DNA of 64,000 bases, from NCBI GenBank assembly GCA_040403555.1, contig JBBAKN010000005.1:1-64000 (forward strand). Reading direction: 5' to 3'. The position numbers and the translations under genes were made by a program. Positions within the stretch are counted from its first letter, which is position 1; each line of letters begins with the position of its first letter. The notes below the pieces were generated by a model. The model was given only the letters and a program-made list of their open reading frames with translations. It did not search any database and was not told the DNA's origin. This DNA is from JAIPAN01 sp040403555 (lineage in GTDB: Bacteria; Bacteroidota; Bacteroidia; Sphingobacteriales; Sphingobacteriaceae). Positions 33,035-41,695 of this stretch are shown piece by piece.

Positions 33035-34228
33035 TTATTCAAACGCATTTATCCCGGTTATATCCATACCCGTAATAAGCAAGTGAATATCGTGGGTGCC
33101 TTCATACGTAACCACCGATTCTAAATTCATCATGTGGCGCATAATGGGAAATTCGCCGCTAATACCCATGCCGCCTAGCATCTGTCGGGCTTCACGGGCA
33201 ATTATTAAAGCTGTTTCTACACCATTTCGTTTTGCCATTGATATTTGAGCTGGGGTTGCTTTATTATCATTTTTGAGGACTCCCAATCGCCAATTTAAGA
33301 GTTGGCCCTTGGTTATTTCTGTAATCATTTCAGCCAATTTCTTTTGTTGCAATTGAAATCCGCCAATAGGTTTACCAAATTGTATACGTTCTTTTGAATA
33401 ACGCAAAGCAGTATCGTAGCAATCCATAGCTGCACCTAAAGCACCCCAGGCTATGCCAAAACGGGCTTGGTTTAAACAACTTAAAGGCCCTTTTAAGCCT
33501 TTTACATTCGGTAATATATTTTCTTTGGGCACTTTTACATTATCAAACACCAATTCGCCGGTAGCCGAAGCTCGTAAACTCCATTTATTATGCGTTTCGG
33601 GCGTTGAAAAACCTTCCATACCACGCTCAACAATTAAACCTTTAATGTCGCCTTGTTCGTTTTTTGCCCATACCACAGCAATATCGGCAAAAGGAGCATT
33701 GGAAATCCACAATTTAGCTCCATTTAAAATTACGTGGTCACCGGCATTAGTAAAGTGCGTAACCATACCGGCAGGGTTCGAACCAAAATCAGGTTCGGTT
33801 AAGCCAAAACAGCCCATCCATTCGCCGGTGGCTAGTTTTGGTAAATACTTTTTTCGCTGCTCTTCCGATCCAAAGGTATAAATGGGGTACATGACCAATG
33901 AGCCCTGTACCGAAGCGGTAGAGCGAATACCTGAATCGCCACGTTCCAATTCCTGCATCATTAAACCATATGATATATAATCTAAGCCGGCTCCACCGTA
34001 TTCAACCGGAATAGTGGGACCGAATACACCAATTTCGCCTAAGCCTTTGATTAAATGTTTCGGGAACTCTGCCTTTTGAGCATATTCTTCAATAATGGGG
34101 CTTAGTTCTTTTTTCACCCAGTTGCGCACACTATCGCGAATCAAGCGTTGTTCATCGTTCAGTAAGTCATCCACTACATAATAATCGGGTGCTTCAAACA
34201 AATCTTTTTTTGAGGAGGGGGTATGCAT
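33035..34228 (-). CDS. Acyl-CoA dehydrogenase, glutaryl-CoA dehydrogenase type
   Basis: A 397-residue flavoenzyme. It has the FAD/substrate loops CFGLTEPDFGSNPAGM and KLWISNAPFADIAVVWAK and a catalytic Glu in VVTYEGTHDIH. The close match of DYYVVDDLLNDEQRLIRDSVRNW and the THDIHLLITGMDITGINAF ending to glutaryl-CoA dehydrogenases makes that the best call: oxidative decarboxylation of glutaryl-CoA to crotonyl-CoA in lysine breakdown. Electrons would go to the ETF at 8075-9838. It meets lysA tail to tail with no gap. Confidence 0.9.
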   Translation of the reverse strand: MHTPSSKKDLFEAPDYYVVDDLLNDEQRLIRDSVRNWVKKELSPIIEEYAQKAEFPKHLIKGLGEIGVFGPTIPVEYGGAGLDYISYGLMMQELERGDSGIRSTASVQGSLVMYPIYTFGSEEQRKKYLPKLATGEWMGCFGLTEPDFGSNPAGMVTHFTNAGDHVILNGAKLWISNAPFADIAVVWAKNEQGDIKGLIVERGMEGFSTPETHNKWSLRASATGELVFDNVKVPKENILPNVKGLKGPLSCLNQARFGIAWGALGAAMDCYDTALRYSKERIQFGKPIGGFQLQQKKLAEMITEITKGQLLNWRLGVLKNDNKATPAQISMAKRNGVETALIIAREARQMLGGMGISGEFPIMRHMMNLESVVTYEGTHDIHLLITGMDITGINAFE

Positions 34229-34255
34229 TTTTCAGGTTGATTAGTAGCTATTTAT

Positions 34256-34263
34256 CAAAAATA
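34256..34263 (-). promoter_or_regulatory. Promoter -7 element of the glutaryl-CoA dehydrogenase gene
   Basis: TATTTTTG on the minus strand, 27 bases before the ATG at 34228. A TTTG lies about 22 bases further upstream. It shares the 99-base divergent gap with the folB promoter. Confidence 0.5.
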
Positions 34264-34315
34264 GTTAAAAGCGAATTTTATATCTCAAAAAAACGAATAT
34301 TTATCTCTATTCGTC

Positions 34316-34323
34316 TATTTTTG
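34316..34323 (+). promoter_or_regulatory. Promoter -7 element 4 bases from the folB start
   Basis: TATTTTTG, then TTAA, then the ATG at 34328. No clear -33 element. Confidence 0.55.
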
Positions 34324-34327
34324 TTAA

Positions 34328-34693
34328 ATGTGTTCGGTACTAAAAACAGTTGCTTTACGAGATGTTCGATTCTATGCTTATCACGGCTATTATCCGGAAG
34401 AGCAGCAAATTGGTGGCGTTTTTTATGTGGATATAGTGGTAAGTGTATCTGTAACCAATTCGGCTACTGATGAATTAGCCGATACCTTGAATTACGAACA
34501 GTTGTTTGCTATGGCCAAAGAGGAAATACAGAAAACTAGTAAATTAATTGAGACACCTGCAAAGCATATACTCAATAGGGTGTTGGGCGCATTTCCTGAC
34601 TTAGTACGTGTAGAAGTTAATATACGTAAAGCCCATCCACCTTTAGCTGGTGAAGTAGCCTATGCAGAAGTGAGTTTAATACATACCGCATGA
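34328..34693 (+). CDS. folB: Dihydroneopterin aldolase
   Basis: A 121-residue folate-pathway enzyme that splits dihydroneopterin into hydroxymethyldihydropterin and glycolaldehyde. The signature VALRDVRFYAYHGYYPEEQ, the NYEQLF segment and the C-terminal VRVEVNIRKAHPPL with its Lys fit the family. The start is set by length; a -7 box ends 4 bases before it. It overlaps glcD by 4 bases (ATGA). Confidence 0.95.
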   Translation: MCSVLKTVALRDVRFYAYHGYYPEEQQIGGVFYVDIVVSVSVTNSATDELADTLNYEQLFAMAKEEIQKTSKLIETPAKHILNRVLGAFPDLVRVEVNIRKAHPPLAGEVAYAEVSLIHTA

Positions 34694-36093
34694 GCCTGAG
34701 CTATAGTCCAGTTACTACAGAATTTATAAGCCAGCTAAAGACTTTAATGGGCGAAGCCTTTGTGCTTACTCAACAGTCTGAATTGGCCCCCTATGCCCAA
34801 GATGAAACTGAAGATTTAACTTATTTCCCCGATGTGGTGGTAAAACCGCATACCGCCGAGGAGATATCTCAAGTGCTAAAATGGTGCAACGAGTATAACG
34901 TGCCGCTCACTCCCCGAGGTGCCGGAACGGGCTTAAGTGGAGCTGCTTTGCCCATTTACGGTGGTTTGCTGTTATCTATGGAGCGGTTTAATTCTATTTT
35001 AGAGATTGATGAACAAAATTTACAAGCTCGAGTACAATCGGGGGTAATAACCGAAGTGTTTATGAATGCGGTGGAGGAAAAGGGTTTGTATTATCCGGTT
35101 GATCCATCGAGTAAGGGCTCGTGCTTTTTAGGAGGCAACGTAGCGCATGGCAGTGGTGGACCAAGAGTGGTAAAATACGGCACTATTAGAGAGTATATTT
35201 TGAATTTAAAAGTGGTATTGCCTACCGGAGAAATTATATGGACCGGTGCCAATACGCTCAAATTTGCCTCGGGCTACAACCTAACACAATTGTTTATTGG
35301 CTCAGAGGGTACTTTAGGCATTGTGACCGAGATAGTGGTGAAATTAATTCCAAAGCCTGCCCAAAATGTGTTACTACTTGCTTCTTTTACATCAAATGAA
35401 CATGCTTGTGAAGCGGTTTCGGCTATTTTTAGAGCTGGTATCATGCCATCGGCTTTGGAGTTTATGGAGCGCAAAGGAGTGGAGTGGGTGATGAAAAATG
35501 ATGGCGTGGTGTTTGATTTAAAAGACCAAGTTGCTGCGCTTTTATTAATTGAACTTGATGGACCTTCTTTAGATACTTTGTATGAAACAGGCGAACAACT
35601 AAATACTGTTTTAGAACAGTACCACTGTTTAGAAGTTCTTTTTGCCGACACCACTTCGCAGAAAGAAGAACTATGGCGTATGCGCAGAACCATGGCCGTT
35701 TCGGTAAAAGCAAATTCGGTGTATAAAGAAGAAGATACGGTAGTTCCTCGAGCGGCTTTGCCTCAATTAATAGCAGGCATTAAGCGTATTGGTTTTACTT
35801 ATGGTTTCGAATCTATTTGTTATGGACATGCGGGCGATGGAAACTTACATGTGAATATTATAAAAGGCACTATGAGCGAAGAAGATTGGCAGCATAAATT
35901 AAAAAAGGGCATTGCCGAAATTTTTGAATTAACAGTTTCTTTAGGCGGAACACTTTCTGGAGAGCATGGCATTGGCTTGGTACAAAAAGAATACATGCAT
36001 CTTAAATTCTCGGAAGTGCATTTAAACCTCATGCGCCATATTAAACAGGTTTTTGATCCTCATGGAATACTCAATCCCGGTAAAATATTTTAA
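34690..36093 (+). CDS. glcD: FAD-linked oxidase, glycolate/lactate dehydrogenase GlcD type
   Basis: A 467-residue flavoprotein. The PCMH-type FAD domain covers about 35-215 (TPRGAGTGLSGAALP, VDPSSKGSCFLGGNVAHGSGG). A C-terminal FAD-oxidase domain contains the metal/substrate residues CYGHAGDGNLHVNI and LSGEHGIG. It oxidises a 2-hydroxyacid such as glycolate or D-lactate; the substrate is uncertain, and GlcE/GlcF partners are not adjacent. It is translationally coupled to folB. Confidence 0.92.
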   Translation: MSLSYSPVTTEFISQLKTLMGEAFVLTQQSELAPYAQDETEDLTYFPDVVVKPHTAEEISQVLKWCNEYNVPLTPRGAGTGLSGAALPIYGGLLLSMERFNSILEIDEQNLQARVQSGVITEVFMNAVEEKGLYYPVDPSSKGSCFLGGNVAHGSGGPRVVKYGTIREYILNLKVVLPTGEIIWTGANTLKFASGYNLTQLFIGSEGTLGIVTEIVVKLIPKPAQNVLLLASFTSNEHACEAVSAIFRAGIMPSALEFMERKGVEWVMKNDGVVFDLKDQVAALLLIELDGPSLDTLYETGEQLNTVLEQYHCLEVLFADTTSQKEELWRMRRTMAVSVKANSVYKEEDTVVPRAALPQLIAGIKRIGFTYGFESICYGHAGDGNLHVNIIKGTMSEEDWQHKLKKGIAEIFELTVSLGGTLSGEHGIGLVQKEYMHLKFSEVHLNLMRHIKQVFDPHGILNPGKIF

Positions 36094-36111
36094 AATACGG
36101 CTTGGGATGGT

Positions 36112-36119
36112 TATTTTTG
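36112..36119 (+). promoter_or_regulatory. Promoter -7 element 4 bases from the start of the gene at 36124
   Basis: TATTTTTG, then AGCT, then the ATG at 36124. A TTTT (36088-36091) lies 20 bases upstream of the box, at the very end of glcD. Confidence 0.6.
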
Positions 36120-36123
36120 AGCT

Positions 36124-37434
36124 ATGGCCCGTGAATTACTAGAAACTAAGCGTAAAGCATTAAAAATTAACCTCGATCCGAATATTTACGGAACTTTCGC
36201 CGAAATTGGTGCAGGGCAAGAGGTAGCTCGTAATTTTTTCACGGCAGGTGCCGCATCCGGAACCATCGCAAAAACCATATCGGCCTATGATATGGTTTTT
36301 AGTAATTCTATTTACGGTAGCGAAGAAAACGGTCGTTATGTAAGCAAATCGAGGTTAGATAAAATGCTTAGCCACGAGTTCGAGCTATTAACTGAGCGGT
36401 TAAATGGCCCAGAATATGCTTCTAAAACCTTTTTTGCCTTTTCCGATACGGTAACTACCTTAAATTTTAGTAAAAGTAACGATCCGCATGGTTGGTTAGG
36501 CCTCCGTTTTCAAACAGAACCTAATGGCCCAGCCAACGATATTGTTTTCCACGTGCGTTTGTTAGATAGCGATGCTAGCTTACAACAACACGTATTGGGT
36601 GTATTGGGGGTAAATTTGGTGTATGCTGCCTATTTTCACCATCAAGATATTCAAACCATGATAGAATCTTTAGCCGATAATTTGGCTCAAGGATCAGTAG
36701 AAATTGATATGGTAAGTCTACATGGCCCGGCTTTTAAAGATGCAGATGACCGTCTAGTAAACCTCTATTTAATTGCTAAAGGATTTTCTAGTGCAGCTAT
36801 TTTTAATCCAAATGCCGAAGCTTGCCAAAGCAAAGACGTGTTGTACAAAAAGGATGTGATGATTTTACGTACCAAATTTGGGCAAAAATCAAATCCTAAT
36901 TTCGAGTTGTTAAATACCGCCGTAGCTCAATTTAAACGCTCTCAAAATGTAAATGATGAGCAAGTTATTGTGTTAATAGAAGTGTTAATGACCAATCTGC
37001 TAGACAGCTCTAAAGAGGTAAGTGCCGCAGATTTAGATGCTTTTGCAAGTAGGGCAGAGGCTTTATGTGCTACTGGTAATTATGTAATTGTTTCAAACTA
37101 TACCCGTAATCATAAATTAGCACAGTATTTAAGCCGATGTAGTCCTCATAGTGTGGGTATTTCTACTAATATTTCTAATTTAAAACACATTTTTACTGCC
37201 GAGGAGTATGGCGAAAATTACACCGATGAATTATTGGCTTATGTGAGTGATTTGTTCAGTAAAAATGTAAAATTATATGCTTATCCGTATTTAGATAAGA
37301 CCAATAACCAAATTATTACGATCCAGAACATGCCGGTTTCTCCAGAAGCAAAACCATTATTCGATTTCTTAGTGGGAAATGGCTATATCTCAGACATTGA
37401 TGGTTTTGATGCCAAAGACGTGAAAACGGTTTAG
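36124..37434 (+). CDS. Conserved cytoplasmic protein of unknown function
   Basis: A 436-residue protein without signal peptide or membrane helices. I recognise a conserved family by its N terminus (KALKINLDPNIYGTFAEIGAGQEVARNFF, then AASGTIAKTISAYDM), but know no tested function. Annotations I recall for it (TonB-dependent receptor, nicotinate-nucleotide adenylyltransferase) do not fit: it has no export signal or plug, and no HxGH nucleotidyltransferase motif. Gly-rich and DPHGWLGLRF segments suggest a nucleotide or sugar-phosphate ligand, which is speculation. It has its own promoter 4 bases from the ATG and overlaps yajQ tail to tail by 4 bases. Confidence 0.85.
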   Translation: MARELLETKRKALKINLDPNIYGTFAEIGAGQEVARNFFTAGAASGTIAKTISAYDMVFSNSIYGSEENGRYVSKSRLDKMLSHEFELLTERLNGPEYASKTFFAFSDTVTTLNFSKSNDPHGWLGLRFQTEPNGPANDIVFHVRLLDSDASLQQHVLGVLGVNLVYAAYFHHQDIQTMIESLADNLAQGSVEIDMVSLHGPAFKDADDRLVNLYLIAKGFSSAAIFNPNAEACQSKDVLYKKDVMILRTKFGQKSNPNFELLNTAVAQFKRSQNVNDEQVIVLIEVLMTNLLDSSKEVSAADLDAFASRAEALCATGNYVIVSNYTRNHKLAQYLSRCSPHSVGISTNISNLKHIFTAEEYGENYTDELLAYVSDLFSKNVKLYAYPYLDKTNNQIITIQNMPVSPEAKPLFDFLVGNGYISDIDGFDAKDVKTV

Positions 37435-37922
37435 TTCCGCATATTTATAAACTGCAGAGGTTGGCCAAAATCTTGGCCACGGCAAAGAGAAATTACTGCC
37501 TGTAAATCATCTAATTTCTTGCCTTGTACACGCAATTGATCATCCATAATAGAAGCTTGCACTTTTATGCCACTATCTTTTATGTTTTTTGCTAATTTTT
37601 TGGCAGTTTCTTTATCTATTCCCTCTTTAATTTTAATTTCTTTGCGAATCATATTGCCCGATGCATAGTGCTCTTTTCCCATATCTAGGCAAGCCGGATC
37701 GATTTGCTGTTTTACCATTCTAGAAATAATAGCATCTTGAATGGCTTTTAAACGCATATCGTCTTCGGTAACAATCAGTACCGTATTGGTCTTTTTGTCT
37801 AACTCTACGGTGCTGTTTGACCCATTAAAATCATAGCGATTTAAAATTTCCTTTTTGGCTGTATTAATGGCATTATCTAGGGTTTGGCCATCTACTTTAC
37901 TCACAATATCAAATGAAGGCAT
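37431..37922 (-). CDS. yajQ: YajQ family nucleotide-binding protein
   Basis: A 163-residue cytoplasmic protein with two ferredoxin-like halves. It begins MPSFDIVSKVDGQTLDNAINTAKKEI and has LNRYDF, the family signature, and a C-terminal KKLDDLQAVISLCRG. Some members bind cyclic di-GMP and act with a transcription factor; others bind tRNA or nucleotides. The role here is unknown. It is monocistronic or first of no clear operon. Confidence 0.95.
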   Translation of the reverse strand: MPSFDIVSKVDGQTLDNAINTAKKEILNRYDFNGSNSTVELDKKTNTVLIVTEDDMRLKAIQDAIISRMVKQQIDPACLDMGKEHYASGNMIRKEIKIKEGIDKETAKKLAKNIKDSGIKVQASIMDDQLRVQGKKLDDLQAVISLCRGQDFGQPLQFINMRN

Positions 37923-37951
37923 ATTTTTTATTTTAAAGATACGTAAATAGA

Positions 37952-38734
37952 TTAGGCAAGTTCAGCTTGTTTTTCTAAAGCAAGCATAACCCCATCCCAA
38001 AGGGCAATTCTGTGCATTAATCCGAGTTTAACGGCTTCTAAAGCTTCTGCTTTTTTACCCTCATCGGCAGCAATTAAATTTTCGGTCATAGCGATAGCCA
38101 AATGGCTGTGGTGGTCGCCATCAACTTCTATATGACGTTCTAAATAATACTGAAAAATTGCCGCTTCGTTATCAGTTTTAATATTGATGTCTTGCACCAA
38201 AGCAATAAACATATCTGGAATTAAATCTTCGCGACCAAAAGTAAATACTGCCGCCTGAACGTGGGATTTGTTTTCTTCAATTACCCTAAAGGTGTAGCGT
38301 ACAAAGTTTTTAATACTTTCATCAATATCTAATTGGTTTAGAGCTTCTGTTATGGATAAACCATTTGTAATGTATTCAATCAGACGGTTTATTGCTGAGG
38401 TATCAGCACCGGCTTGCTTCATAGCTTTTAAATAAAGTTCAAAATGACTAATGTGATTACCATCTTGGTCAATATCGCTTTCTTCGCCCACCACAATTTC
38501 GTTAATTAAAAAGCGGGTAGCTGGCGAACCTACGGGCAGCCAAGGACTTTTTACACAGGTAAGATTGCTTTGCAAAGCTTTTAAAAGCGACATGAAATCC
38601 CACACAGCAAATACATGGTGATGCATAAATATGCGTAAATCGTTCGTAGAGTTAATTCTCTTGTAAACCGGATGATTTACTAACTGTTGCCGTAGGTCGG
38701 TAATTTCTTGCTGAATAAATTGAGTGCTGGTCAT
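37952..38734 (-). CDS. DUF3050 protein, haem-oxygenase-like fold
   Basis: A 260-residue, all-helical cytoplasmic protein of DUF3050 (IFMHHHVFAVWDFMSLLKALQ near the start; GSPATRFLINEIVVGEESD). Possible metal ligands are clustered: His38-40, Glu79, Glu84, His94, His97 and Glu99 in one region, and Glu199, His201, Asp205, His208, His209 and His211 (YLERHIEVDGDHHSH) in another. The spacing recalls haem-oxygenase-like di-iron oxidases (HDO), so an oxidase role is possible but unproven. The nearest box upstream is TATACTTG, 7 bases before the ATG, one mismatch from consensus. Confidence 0.85.
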   Translation of the reverse strand: MTSTQFIQQEITDLRQQLVNHPVYKRINSTNDLRIFMHHHVFAVWDFMSLLKALQSNLTCVKSPWLPVGSPATRFLINEIVVGEESDIDQDGNHISHFELYLKAMKQAGADTSAINRLIEYITNGLSITEALNQLDIDESIKNFVRYTFRVIEENKSHVQAAVFTFGREDLIPDMFIALVQDINIKTDNEAAIFQYYLERHIEVDGDHHSHLAIAMTENLIAADEGKKAEALEAVKLGLMHRIALWDGVMLALEKQAELA

Positions 38735-38816
38735 ACTTATGCAAGTATAACCAGTCTTTTTTACCCAATATAATTTAAGTTAGAATTTGAATATTTTATG
38801 ACAAGATTTAGAATTT

Positions 38817-39149
38817 TTAGGCCAATTCTTTTCGTTTGATTTCAAGCCCTATTTCATCGATAAGGTAGTCGTTATAAATTTTTTGAGTTTTAATTTTAGG
38901 CTCAAACATAGAACCGATACCACAAACCAACCAAGTAGGAGACAAGCCAAATTCTTTAGAAAGACATTGGATTTTATCAACGGTAATGTCATTGTCGCCA
39001 TTTTCCATTCTAAAATAACCTACTTGTGTAATGTTTAAAATATTGGCCATGTCTTTCTGGGTGAATTTTAGCAACACTCTTAATTCTTTTAAACGTAAAC
39101 TTCTAAGTTTTTTTTGGTACCTGGTGTTGGGAGATTTAATGGCTTCCAT
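38817..39149 (-). CDS. XRE-family helix-turn-helix regulator
   Basis: A 110-residue DNA-binding protein. An HTH of the Cro/CI type lies at about 22-76 (LRVLLKFTQKDMANILNITQVGYFRMENG). A short C-terminal tail (WLVCGIGSMFEPK) may hold a dimer or sensing role. It is alone on its transcript. A 7-base inverted repeat (TTTGGTA/TACCAAA) lies 44 bases upstream, the probable operator for autoregulation. The target genes are unknown. Confidence 0.88.
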   Translation of the reverse strand: MEAIKSPNTRYQKKLRSLRLKELRVLLKFTQKDMANILNITQVGYFRMENGDNDITVDKIQCLSKEFGLSPTWLVCGIGSMFEPKIKTQKIYNDYLIDEIGLEIKRKELA

Positions 39150-39192
39150 AGTTATTTTGTTTTAGATATATATCCCATATAACTACTTAGAG

Positions 39193-39212
39193 TTTGGTAA
39201 AATTGTACCAAA
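39193..39212. promoter_or_regulatory. Inverted repeat upstream of the XRE regulator gene
   Basis: TTTGGTA (39193-39199) and TACCAAA (39206-39212), a perfect 7-base inverted repeat with a 6-base spacer. Half-site centres are 13 bases apart, within reach of a Cro/CI-type dimer. It lies between the regulator and the end of the yihY-like gene. Confidence 0.6.
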
Positions 39213-39249
39213 TCGAAAATATATTTTAGTTTTCCAACATGATGTAGAA

Positions 39250-40233
39250 TTATTTAGGCTGATTCTTTAAACCCAAGTTTTTTCTGAAACGTAATAATTG
39301 GGGTTTCGCCAATCGTAAACTTCTCTTAGAAAGTTCTATGCTGGCATTTAATTCAAATCCAATAAGAATAATAAGCGAATTGATGTACATCCAAATCATC
39401 ATTACAATGAGTGTACCAATGGAGCCATATAGTTTATTGTAGGTGCTGAAATTATTGATGTAATAGGCGAATCCTACAAATGTTAGAATGGCTAATACGG
39501 TAGCTAGCCAAGATCCGGGACTAAAAAATTTCCATTTTTTGCGGGTAGCCGGGCCGTATTTATAAACCATAGAAATGGTCATAAAATAGAGTCCGGTAAG
39601 CGTAGTCCATCGGGCTAATTCTACCACTAAAATTAAGAAATATCTGTTTATACCCAATTTAGTACGCATTAAGCCCGCTAAGTATTCGCCGAAGGCAATG
39701 ACACTTAGCCCGAAAATGAGGGCAAAAACTATCATAAAGGTAAGGACAGTAGCTACGATACGCTGTTTCCACCACGATCTGTTTTCGTTTACCAATGAGG
39801 CTTTGTTAAAGGCGATCATAAGTTTGTGTACGCCATTGGTAGCAAAAAACAAGGCTAAAAAGAAACCGAATGAAAGCAATTTCGCATTTTGATTGCGAAC
39901 AATATCTTCGAGAGTTGTTTGTACGGCTAAGAATGCGTTTTTAGGCAATACCATTTGCATTAAACTGAGGAGCTGCTCTTGGAAGTTTGAAATGGGTATA
40001 TAAGGTATAAGCGTAAATAAAAAGATGATTCCAGGAAAAATAGCCAACATAAACGTATAGGCCAAAGAGGAAGCTTTATTTACAAGCGATTCTTTCCCTA
40101 ATTCTTTGAAGAAAAAACTTGCAACCGTGTACAAAGGCAATGGTTTAAAGCCGGGTAGTATCAATACCTTTGTCCATTCTATTAAAATGAAATAAGGTTT
40201 AAATCGCAAAAACCAACGGTGTGCAGCGTTCAT
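39250..40233 (-). CDS. YihY/BrkB family inner-membrane protein
   Basis: A 327-residue protein with about six membrane helices and the family features KASSLAYTFMLAIFPGIIFL, FGFFLALFFATNGVHKLMIAFNKA and YGSIGTLIVMMIWMYINSLIILIGFELNA. The old label ribonuclease BN is not correct for this family, and the real function is unknown. It is the last gene of the PASTA-rhodanese-mltG-thioesterase operon; its start codon overlaps the thioesterase stop. Confidence 0.93.
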   Translation of the reverse strand: MNAAHRWFLRFKPYFILIEWTKVLILPGFKPLPLYTVASFFFKELGKESLVNKASSLAYTFMLAIFPGIIFLFTLIPYIPISNFQEQLLSLMQMVLPKNAFLAVQTTLEDIVRNQNAKLLSFGFFLALFFATNGVHKLMIAFNKASLVNENRSWWKQRIVATVLTFMIVFALIFGLSVIAFGEYLAGLMRTKLGINRYFLILVVELARWTTLTGLYFMTISMVYKYGPATRKKWKFFSPGSWLATVLAILTFVGFAYYINNFSTYNKLYGSIGTLIVMMIWMYINSLIILIGFELNASIELSKRSLRLAKPQLLRFRKNLGLKNQPK

Positions 40234-40640
40234 TAATTAAAAAACGGCTTTACTTTGTTTAAAAATTCTTCAGACGGAAGACATGGCTTGTTTTTTACCA
40301 TGTCAACGAAAACAAGGGTAGTTTCACCCACATTAATGAGCTCTTCTTGCTCATTATATAACTCATAGTTGAAGTGAATTCGTATGCCCGGCATTTTTTC
40401 AATAATCACTTTTACGGTAATTTCTTGGTCGTATAGTGCGGGTTTAATGTATTTGCATTTAAGCTCTAAAACTGGCATCATTATACCCGAGGCCTCCATA
40501 GATTCGTAGGTCATGCCTAGGCTACGGAGTAATTCTACACGCCCTACTTCGTAAAATTGGGCGTAGTTGCCGTAGTACATATAGCCCATTTGGTCTGTTT
40601 CGCCATAGCGTACGCGTATTTTGGTGGAATGAATGAGCAT
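40233..40640 (-). CDS. Acyl-CoA thioesterase, hotdog fold (YbgC/FadM-like)
   Basis: A 135-residue single-hotdog thioesterase. The family region is VRYGETDQMGYMYYGNYAQFYEVGRVELL, where the usual catalytic Asp is replaced by the neighbouring Gln/Met-Tyr pattern of YbgC-FadM type (ETDQMGYMYYGNY). The substrate is probably an acyl-CoA or acyl-ACP. It shares one base with mltG upstream and with the yihY-like gene downstream, so translation is coupled. Confidence 0.9.
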   Translation of the reverse strand: MLIHSTKIRVRYGETDQMGYMYYGNYAQFYEVGRVELLRSLGMTYESMEASGIMMPVLELKCKYIKPALYDQEITVKVIIEKMPGIRIHFNYELYNEQEELINVGETTLVFVDMVKNKPCLPSEEFLNKVKPFFN

Positions 40641-41692
40641 TATTTCTTTATATTTCTATCGTTTAGGGCCTGCTGAAATCGTTTGGCATTGGCCAGGTGT
40701 TCGCCTAAATTACTGGCAAAGTTATGCGTTCCAGAGAAATCTTCTTTGGCACACATGTAAATATAGTTGTGCGTTTTTGCATTTAAAACGGCATCAATAG
40801 CAGCAATACTTGGCATACTAATAGGGCCTGGAGGCAAACCGGTGTGCATATAGGTGTTGTACGGAGAATCTTTACGCAAATGTTTGTTCAATACACGGCG
40901 TATGGTAAAATCATTGTTGGCAAAAATTACAGTGGGGTCGGCCTCTAATTTTATTCCCTGATTTAATCTATTCAAATACAAGCCGGCAATTATGGGCATT
41001 TCACGATCAACTAATGCTTCTGAATCTACAATAGAGGCTAAAGTGCTTACTTCAGCGGTACTCAGATTTAGTTTTTTGGCTTTTGCCAAACGCTCTTCGT
41101 TCCAAAATTGCTGGTAGTTTTCAAACATTTTAGTGAAAAAGGTCTTTGCATCGGTATTCCAATAAAACTCATAGCTATTGGGAATGAAAACGGTGTACAC
41201 ATTATCGGGGGTAAAGCCATAAGCATGTACAAATTCAGTAGAATCTAGCAGTTTACTGATAGATATGCTATCGGCTTCTAGTTTCTTAGAAACCATACCT
41301 ACAAAGTTTTCTTTTAATCGAATATTTTGAAAATACAGGGTAACGGGTTCTTGGTTGCCCGATTTTAGTATATTTATTAAACGTCGGTTGCTCATGCCCG
41401 CAGAAAGGCGGTATTTACCGGGTTTAATTTTTTTTCCGAAGTTCATTTTCTCTGCAGCCCATCTAAAACCGGCGGTATCGTTTAAAAGTTGTTGCTCTTT
41501 ACATATAGACATCAGCTCTTCAAAGGTAGAGCCAGTTGGAATATAGAGGTATTCGGCTCTATCTGTTACGTTGCTGCCAATAAATCTCCAAACATATTTA
41601 CCCGTTGTTATGCCTCCAATAAGGAGTAAAAAAGCAATAAACGCTAGAATTAGTTTAAGGCTCGATTTCTTTTTCGTCGTTTTTTTGTTCAT
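40640..41692 (-). CDS. mltG: Endolytic peptidoglycan transglycosylase MltG
   Basis: A 350-residue inner-membrane protein with one N-terminal helix (about 14-35) and a periplasmic YceG domain. The catalytic region is LASIVDSEALVDREMP, with the conserved Glu, followed by LNRLNQGIKLEADPTVIFA and HTGLPPGPISMPSIAAIDAVL. It cuts nascent glycan strands and may set their length. It lies in an operon with PASTA, rhodanese, thioesterase and YihY genes, divergent from ddl, which fits a cell-wall role. Confidence 0.96.
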   Translation of the reverse strand: MNKKTTKKKSSLKLILAFIAFLLLIGGITTGKYVWRFIGSNVTDRAEYLYIPTGSTFEELMSICKEQQLLNDTAGFRWAAEKMNFGKKIKPGKYRLSAGMSNRRLINILKSGNQEPVTLYFQNIRLKENFVGMVSKKLEADSISISKLLDSTEFVHAYGFTPDNVYTVFIPNSYEFYWNTDAKTFFTKMFENYQQFWNEERLAKAKKLNLSTAEVSTLASIVDSEALVDREMPIIAGLYLNRLNQGIKLEADPTVIFANNDFTIRRVLNKHLRKDSPYNTYMHTGLPPGPISMPSIAAIDAVLNAKTHNYIYMCAKEDFSGTHNFASNLGEHLANAKRFQQALNDRNIKK

Positions 41693-41695
41693 AAA

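Noticed and set aside
36124..37434. TonB-dependent receptor label for the unknown protein
   Set aside because: No signal peptide, plug domain or barrel strands; the protein looks soluble.
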